A stretch of 42,762 bases of DNA from Porphyromonas gingivicanis JCM 15907 (GTDB taxonomy: Bacteria; Bacteroidota; Bacteroidia; Bacteroidales; Porphyromonadaceae): assembly GCF_000614585.1 (NCBI RefSeq), contig NZ_BAKX01000011.1:1-42762 (forward strand), read 5' to 3'. The position numbers and the translations under genes were made by a program. How positions within the stretch are numbered: position 1 is the stretch's first letter; each line of letters begins with the position of its first letter. Shown here piece after piece: positions 38,507 to 42,762 of the stretch. The notes below the pieces were generated by a model. The model was not told where the DNA came from. It was given only the letters and a program-made list of their open reading frames with translations, and made no database searches.

Positions 38507-39100
38507 ATGATTGATTTCAAGTTAAAGACGGACGATGAATTAATTTCTTCGTTTGTGAGTGGGTGTAATGAAGCATTTGACTGTTTAATAGAGCGTTACG
38601 ATTCGGAAGTACTTTCTTATATTCGACTCTCTGTGGCAGATTGGGACGATGCTAACGATATATTCCAAGAGGTTTTTATTAAGGTAATCAATACCATCCG
38701 AGAGGGACGCTATCAGATGCAGGGAAAGTTTCGTTCTTGGCTACTACGCATAGCACACAATGCCATCATAGATTACTTTCGTCGTGCTAAAGCTCAAAAA
38801 ACCATTTCACTCTCCAATGATATATATCGAGAGGATTTTATCGAGCGTATTCCCTGTTCTTCGCCCAACATCGAAGAGCTGTTAATAGCTAACAACACCC
38901 GTCAAGAGGTGCGAGAGTGGGTAGCCCAACTACCCAAACAACAACGAGAAGTTTTGATACTCCGCTTCTCTCAAGAGATGAGCTTCAAAGAGATAGCTGA
39001 ATATACAGGTGTAAGCATCAACACAGCACTGGGGCGTATGCGCTATGCCCTTATCAATTTGAGAAAAATCGCTCTCAAAGAGAGAGCTTTTGCACAATAA
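38507..39100 (+). CDS. RNA polymerase ECF-type sigma-70 factor
   Basis: 197 residues from the ATG at 38507 (MIDFKLKTDDELISSFVSGC). The frame is open for 93 codons upstream, but that part has no protein character and overlaps the pyrG leader hairpin. Region 2 is NEAFDCLIERYDSEVLSYIR, followed by NDIFQEVFIKVINTI and the promoter-melting segment RSWLLRIAHNAIIDYFRRAK. Region 4 is LPKQQREVLILRFSQEMSFK with the helix-turn-helix YTGVSINTALGRMRYALINL. No anti-sigma or SusCD-type receptor gene is adjacent, so its target is unknown. It is convergent with the T9SS leucine-rich-repeat gene. Confidence 0.92.
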   Translation: MIDFKLKTDDELISSFVSGCNEAFDCLIERYDSEVLSYIRLSVADWDDANDIFQEVFIKVINTIREGRYQMQGKFRSWLLRIAHNAIIDYFRRAKAQKTISLSNDIYREDFIERIPCSSPNIEELLIANNTRQEVREWVAQLPKQQREVLILRFSQEMSFKEIAEYTGVSINTALGRMRYALINLRKIALKERAFAQ

Positions 39101-39175
39101 AAAAACACCGTTGCACCCTATACTCCCGAGGACTACTATATCCTAATTGGGAAAGAGGGGCAACGGTTTCTTTTT
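39100..39175. terminator. bidirectional terminator between sigma factor and LRR gene
   Basis: ACCGTTGC (39107-39114) pairs with GCAACGGT (39160-39167), with CCC/GGG continuing after a one-base bulge. An A-run precedes the stem and TTCTTTTT follows, so it can end both convergent transcripts. The loop is long (about 40 nt). Confidence 0.75.
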
Positions 39176-39224
39176 AGGGTAATGTCTACACAAAGAGAGT
39201 AGACTGCAAGCCTATGAGATTCAC

Positions 39225-41561
39225 TTACTCTATCACCAACTTATAGCAAGAGTTAGCACAGCGAACTACATAAGTCCCCACAGGAAGCGTAGCCACATCT
39301 ACACGGCAAGCCCCCATCTCATCGGCACAAGTCTCTGCGAGCAAAACGCCAGCTAATGAGAAGAGTTGCACTCGCTCTCCAGCCTCTAAACCTGACACTA
39401 AGAATGTATGGCGAGCAGGATTAGGATAAATAGTGGCACCACGAGTAGCTATCTCTTCCACTCCCACAGGTTTACCTGCATAATCAACAGCATTGCCCCC
39501 ATTATAATCTTTCACCACCCAATACTTCTGAATGGCTAAAGGCACGTCCTTATTCGTACAAATATTTTTCTCTTGCTCCGCTTTCAAATCTACCACCACA
39601 AGCAAACCAGACTTCTCCTTTTCTCTTAAAGGCAAAGAGGTTATAAAAGAAGTCATCGCCTGCCCCTGTATCTCATTACCCTGAACAAACACTTTGGCAA
39701 GAGAAGGACAAGCGGAGAAATCGAGTTGAGAGAGCTTGTTGTTTTCTCCTCTAAAGCCCTCCAAGTGAGAAGTAACAGAGAAATCCAAAGCCCTGATAGC
39801 ATTGTCGTTACAAACAAGGCGCAAGAGAGCGGGCGTTTGCAATAGGTCCAATGCTTCAAGATGATTCTTAGAGCAGTGTAGGTCATTCAAAGAGACATTC
39901 TCTTGCAACGTCAAACGCTTCAAACCATTGTCAGAGACATCTACAAAAGCCAATAGACCCAACGAAGAGAGGTCAATCGTCTCTAACTTATTTTCGTACG
40001 CATATAGTTTGGTAAGTTTTAGATTTTTAGAGAGGTCCAAAGCGTTAATTTTATTCTGAGCGCAATTTACCACACTAAGCAGAGGGAATCCCTTGAGATC
40101 AAGCTCCGAAAAGCTATTGCCTGCGCAGTATAGAATCTCCAAGTTTTCATTCTCTTTAAGCCCCAAAGCAGAAAGTTTATTATTGCTACAGTAGAGCGAG
40201 CGGAGTGCCGTACAGTGCTCCAACTGCAAAGTCTCTATCTTATTACCCGAGCAGTAGAGTTCGCTAAGGAGCTCCACGCCATCAAGGGGCAACGCCTTTA
40301 GCTGATTGTCGGTGCAGGTAACTTTGACAAGAGCAGAGCAACCCGTTAGCGACAGTTGTTCCAACTTGTTAAGGTAGCAAGTTAGCTCTCTTAGGTGCGT
40401 ATGGTTGGCGAGGTCTAATGAGGTCAAAAGGTTGCGATCGCAGTTGAGATACTCCAAGTTAGGAGCAACGCCCAAATCCAGAGCTGTGAGAGCATTATTC
40501 TCTACAATCAACGTTTTAAGTGCGGAAGCATCAGAGCCAAAGTCGATAGCAGTAATCTTATTCTCAGCACACTTTACGGCACTATACTTACCATACAGGG
40601 CAAGAGTGTTCGAGGTTCGAGGTATCTCCATCAATGTTTCGAATTGCTTGAGTTCCTCACCCTTTTGATAACCACCATCATTATTCAAATCTATCCAACA
40701 GGTATTTCTATGTTCTTCCTCTACATTCAAACTAATGAGCCACTTGCCCGTAGTTTCTGAAGAGGTAAGTATCACTTTAGGGTCTTTTGCCACATAGTTA
40801 TCATCATCGGGGTCGGGTGTACCCGTATAGGGGTTTTCTCCCTCTTCTTCTCCATCTTTCCAGTCAAAAACAGTCCAATTCTTGTCGACCAACGTTGCCA
40901 CCTGCTTCTTCGTGGCTATGTTTTCCATCTCTGCTCCTATTACACTATTGATAATGTGTATTTTACCTGCACGCTCCTGCCCTGTACGGTCTACCAAAGA
41001 GCGTACCAAACGCCACATATTCTCTCCTTGGATATGATTAGTGTAACAAGAGAGACGGCGCAACTTCTTATTGGCAGAGCAGTCCAACTGTTCGATGCGA
41101 TTGTTCTGACAAATCAAGTTGTAGAGTTTGTCATTGTGCGAGAGGTCGAGAGCGGTAAGTTTATTATTCCCCACCTGCAAGTCTTCCAAAGCATCATTGG
41201 CTGTTACATCCAACTTCGTAAGGTAGTTGAACGAAGCCGAGAGTGTAGTTACCTTGCCATAGATAGTTATGGTAGTACTTGTTACGGGGCTACTATTGTT
41301 GTACTGACTAAAATCGTACGCCTCCCCCTCTTCGTACAGAGCGTTGTTGTTCCAGTCAATCCAAACTGAGGATTGGTCTACCTCCTTAGCTTTGAGTCGG
41401 ATAGACCAATTTAATGTTGCATCTTCTCGGGTCAATACCATCTTGTTTTGTTCGGTGGTGTACTCTGACTGAGCCTCTGCAACAATAGAGTTTAACAATG
41501 TTAAAAGTAAAGGCAAAGCCAATAGGCTATGTACCTTGCACGCCAGTAGCATCTTTTTCAT
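39225..41561 (-). CDS. secreted leucine-rich-repeat protein with T9SS sorting domain
   Basis: 778 residues. The signal peptide ends near AEA-Q (residues 1-30). Two homologous modules follow. Each opens with an EF-hand-like loop (DWNNNALYEEGE at 69-80; DLNNDGGYQKGE at 290-301), continues in short repeats of the LxxLDLSxNxxLxxLxCxxN kind, and ends in a cap containing NxIQG and a KxWxVxD motif. The first module has about four repeats and the second about fifteen. Residues 708-778 (ATIYPNPA, then VQLFSLAGVLL, then LPVGTYVVR) form a type A T9SS C-terminal sorting domain, so the protein should be exported by PorSS machinery and attached or released at the surface. Adhesion or host binding is possible, but no ligand can be inferred. 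Confidence 0.9.
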   Translation of the reverse strand: MKKMLLACKVHSLLALPLLLTLLNSIVAEAQSEYTTEQNKMVLTREDATLNWSIRLKAKEVDQSSVWIDWNNNALYEEGEAYDFSQYNNSSPVTSTTITIYGKVTTLSASFNYLTKLDVTANDALEDLQVGNNKLTALDLSHNDKLYNLICQNNRIEQLDCSANKKLRRLSCYTNHIQGENMWRLVRSLVDRTGQERAGKIHIINSVIGAEMENIATKKQVATLVDKNWTVFDWKDGEEEGENPYTGTPDPDDDNYVAKDPKVILTSSETTGKWLISLNVEEEHRNTCWIDLNNDGGYQKGEELKQFETLMEIPRTSNTLALYGKYSAVKCAENKITAIDFGSDASALKTLIVENNALTALDLGVAPNLEYLNCDRNLLTSLDLANHTHLRELTCYLNKLEQLSLTGCSALVKVTCTDNQLKALPLDGVELLSELYCSGNKIETLQLEHCTALRSLYCSNNKLSALGLKENENLEILYCAGNSFSELDLKGFPLLSVVNCAQNKINALDLSKNLKLTKLYAYENKLETIDLSSLGLLAFVDVSDNGLKRLTLQENVSLNDLHCSKNHLEALDLLQTPALLRLVCNDNAIRALDFSVTSHLEGFRGENNKLSQLDFSACPSLAKVFVQGNEIQGQAMTSFITSLPLREKEKSGLLVVVDLKAEQEKNICTNKDVPLAIQKYWVVKDYNGGNAVDYAGKPVGVEEIATRGATIYPNPARHTFLVSGLEAGERVQLFSLAGVLLAETCADEMGACRVDVATLPVGTYVVRCANSCYKLVIE

Positions 41562-41780
41562 AGCATGTAATTTCCTTATTAATATTAGTGTGCTGTAAAA
41601 TTAACAAAAAAGGATTTACACAATAGAGATCCTTGTGTAGACTTTTCAAAAAGAGACTATTAGATAATACCATATTCTCTACATCATTCTCGATATTAAA
41701 GTTCGGTTAAGCAGTTGTACATACTCCTTTCAGACTCAATATCAATATCTTATAAAGTGATGTCATTTAGTTTGAAAAAC
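41562..41780. other. upstream region of the LRR gene
   Basis: No gene is supported. No TAnnTTTG box is found on the minus strand close to the LRR start. It forms the left part of a 740-nt gene-free stretch that ends in the CRISPR leader. Confidence 0.5.
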
Positions 41781-41786
41781 TATTAT

Positions 41787-41856
41787 ACCTTTATCTCCGA
41801 AGTATTAACCCTTTCGAGAGTTCTGACAGAGGGTTTTGATTGTTTGCACAGAGGGT
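41787..41856. repeat. 22-bp-phased intergenic repeat, copy C
   Basis: ACCTTT starts at 41787 and ACCCTTT at 41808 (21 nt apart). They are followed by inverted GGGTTTT and GGGTTT boxes whose last G residues are 41833 and 41855 (22 nt apart), after a 25-nt turn, the same turn as in copy A. On the minus strand the units read ACCCTCTGTG and ACCCTCTGTC at their starts and run into GAAAGGGTTAATA. The inverted unit agrees with that of copy A at 18 of 22 positions. Confidence 0.65.
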
Positions 41857-41934
41857 TTCAAAAGCTAATCGTATACTTTAAGAAGCAACACATAGAGACT
41901 TTCGCACAGGCTTTATTTAATTAAGAGCAAGGTA

Positions 41935-42301
41935 TCGGTTCTGGGGAGAAATATTATATAAGGCTTCAAAGACTATAGAGAAACTTTTTGAATAACTTGC
42001 GTTGAGCAAAAACAGAACAAATTACGAAGAGAAGTATTCTTGAAAAAGAGACTTAACAGACTCTATAACGAAGTTTTGTAGCAACTCTTCAAGTTGTCGT
42101 CGAATTATTTAAGAGTAGTAGGAAACCTCGTTCTTTATTCTCTTATAGCTGACAACCCAGTAAAAATGGGGAAATTAAATAGTTGTCGTATCTCCACTCT
42201 TTTTATAGGACTAGCGATTGACAACTTTTCTGACCTCTTCCACCTCGCTTTTTCCTACACAAGACCTCTATTTACGTCATTTTTTTCTTGTAATTTTACG
42301 C
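41935..42301 (+). promoter_or_regulatory. probable CRISPR leader
   Basis: The AT-rich stretch directly 5' of the first repeat, on the side expected from repeat orientation (repeats end ATTGAAAC, the usual crRNA 5' handle). It contains the hexamer GTTGTC in alternating orientation: GTTGTC at 42093 and 42182, GACAAC at 42151 and 42220. The 40 nt before the first repeat contain several T-runs. No clear promoter box is seen. The left boundary given here is arbitrary. Confidence 0.55.
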
Positions 42302-42762
42302 CTACTAATCGCACCATTATGGAATTGAAACTATAAAGTTGCGAAAGAGGAAGAGTAGCCCAGTCAACTACTAATCGCACCATTATGGAATTGAAACCGA
42401 ATTTGATATAGCCATTATCGCCTCCAGAGACCCCTACTAATCGCACCATTATGGAATTGAAACCCTCGCACTTGGGGGTGCATAAGGTTGCTTTTCTCCC
42501 TACTAATCGCACCATTATGGAATTGAAACCTATTATAAATGCTGCTTCCTCGTTCGCTTCAAACACTACTAATCGCACCATTATGGAATTGAAACAAAAA
42601 AATCCGTATAGACAGCTGGAAAGATACACACCTACTAATCGCACCATTATGGAATTGAAACAGTTTGCGACGGAATACCCTCTATCGTTTACTACCTACT
42701 AATCGCACCATTATGGAATTGAAACGCAAGAGCGTGCATTCCTCCACCCTTTGAGGCATTCT
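42302..42762 (+). CRISPR. CRISPR array, leader-proximal end, truncated by window edge
   Basis: Seven identical 30-nt repeats at 42302, 42368, 42434, 42500, 42566, 42632 and 42696. Each starts CTACTAATCG and ends GGAATTGAAAC. Five spacers are 36 nt and the sixth is 34 nt. A seventh spacer starts at 42726 and runs to the window edge; the final CT may begin an eighth repeat. Length, lack of strong internal pairing and the ATTGAAAC end fit type I-B repeats, though some type III arrays look similar. Transcription is therefore expected left to right. No cas gene is in the window. Absence of repeat variation also marks this as the leader end, not the degenerate distal end. The spacers do not resemble each other, and I saw no match within the window by eye. 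Confidence 0.95.

Noticed and set aside
42255..42647. Minus-strand open frame of 130 codons with the recurring peptide GFNSIMVRLV
   Set aside because: It is the CRISPR array read on the reverse strand. A repeat plus a 36-nt spacer is 66 nt, a multiple of three, so the frame stays open by arithmetic.
42451..42702. Plus-strand frame with recurring TNRTIMELK
   Set aside because: Same cause, the array read on the forward strand.

Overview
This 42.8 kb window looks like chromosomal DNA of a member of the Bacteroidota, most likely order Bacteroidales and Porphyromonas-like. The clues are a frdCAB fumarate reductase/succinate dehydrogenase operon of Bacteroides type, a surface leucine-rich-repeat protein with a type IX secretion (T9SS) C-terminal sorting domain, a 616-residue YidC with a large periplasmic domain, and promoters of the Bacteroidota form TTG-N19-TAnnTTTG upstream of a tRNA gene and of rpsF. 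The genus is an inference from protein resemblance.

Layout. 1-1650 is the scar of mobile DNA: a broken reading frame at the left edge, then a conjugative-transposon-type tyrosine integrase that carries a nonsense codon and is truncated and fused in frame to the C-terminal end of an IS30-type transposase. 1826-5637 is a three-gene operon of two SGNH hydrolases and an MBOAT acyltransferase, probably for O-acylation of an envelope glycan. 5967-9404 (minus) is frdC-frdA-frdB. 9405-10124 has no gene but holds a 22-bp-phased repeat. 10220-12312 (minus) carries an Hsp15-like S4 protein, pth, rplY and tRNA-Val. 12506-14193 is an AspT/YidE-type transporter. 14329-15524 is rpsF-rpsR-rplI. 15703-23918 is tamB-like, a lipidated TamA/BamA-like Omp85 protein and a family 2 glycosyltransferase, with overlapping stop and start codons. 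24371-24907 is a lone ClbS/DfsB-family gene. 25257-27911 is pgpH (7TM-HD) and aroK. 28407-38154 is pyrG-yidC-purF-carA-carB, in which three of the four enzymes with known metabolic roles take nitrogen from glutamine amide and the fourth (CarB) receives it from CarA. 38507-39100 is an ECF sigma factor, convergent with the T9SS leucine-rich-repeat protein at 39225-41561. The window ends in the leader-proximal part of a CRISPR array with seven identical 30-nt repeats; no cas gene is in view.

Two things stand out. First, six conserved genes (the MBOAT gene, frdB, frdC, the transporter, the glycosyltransferase and pyrG) each break at one point, and in every case restoring one base repairs the frame. 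The same is possible for the left-edge frame. That pattern points to systematic one-base losses in short homopolymers, most likely a sequence-quality artefact. Second, three long intergenic regions share a degenerate tandem unit with a period of about 22 bp and a common ATTAACCCTTT core. This looks like a dispersed structural or regulatory repeat family, and one copy sits next to the CRISPR leader.
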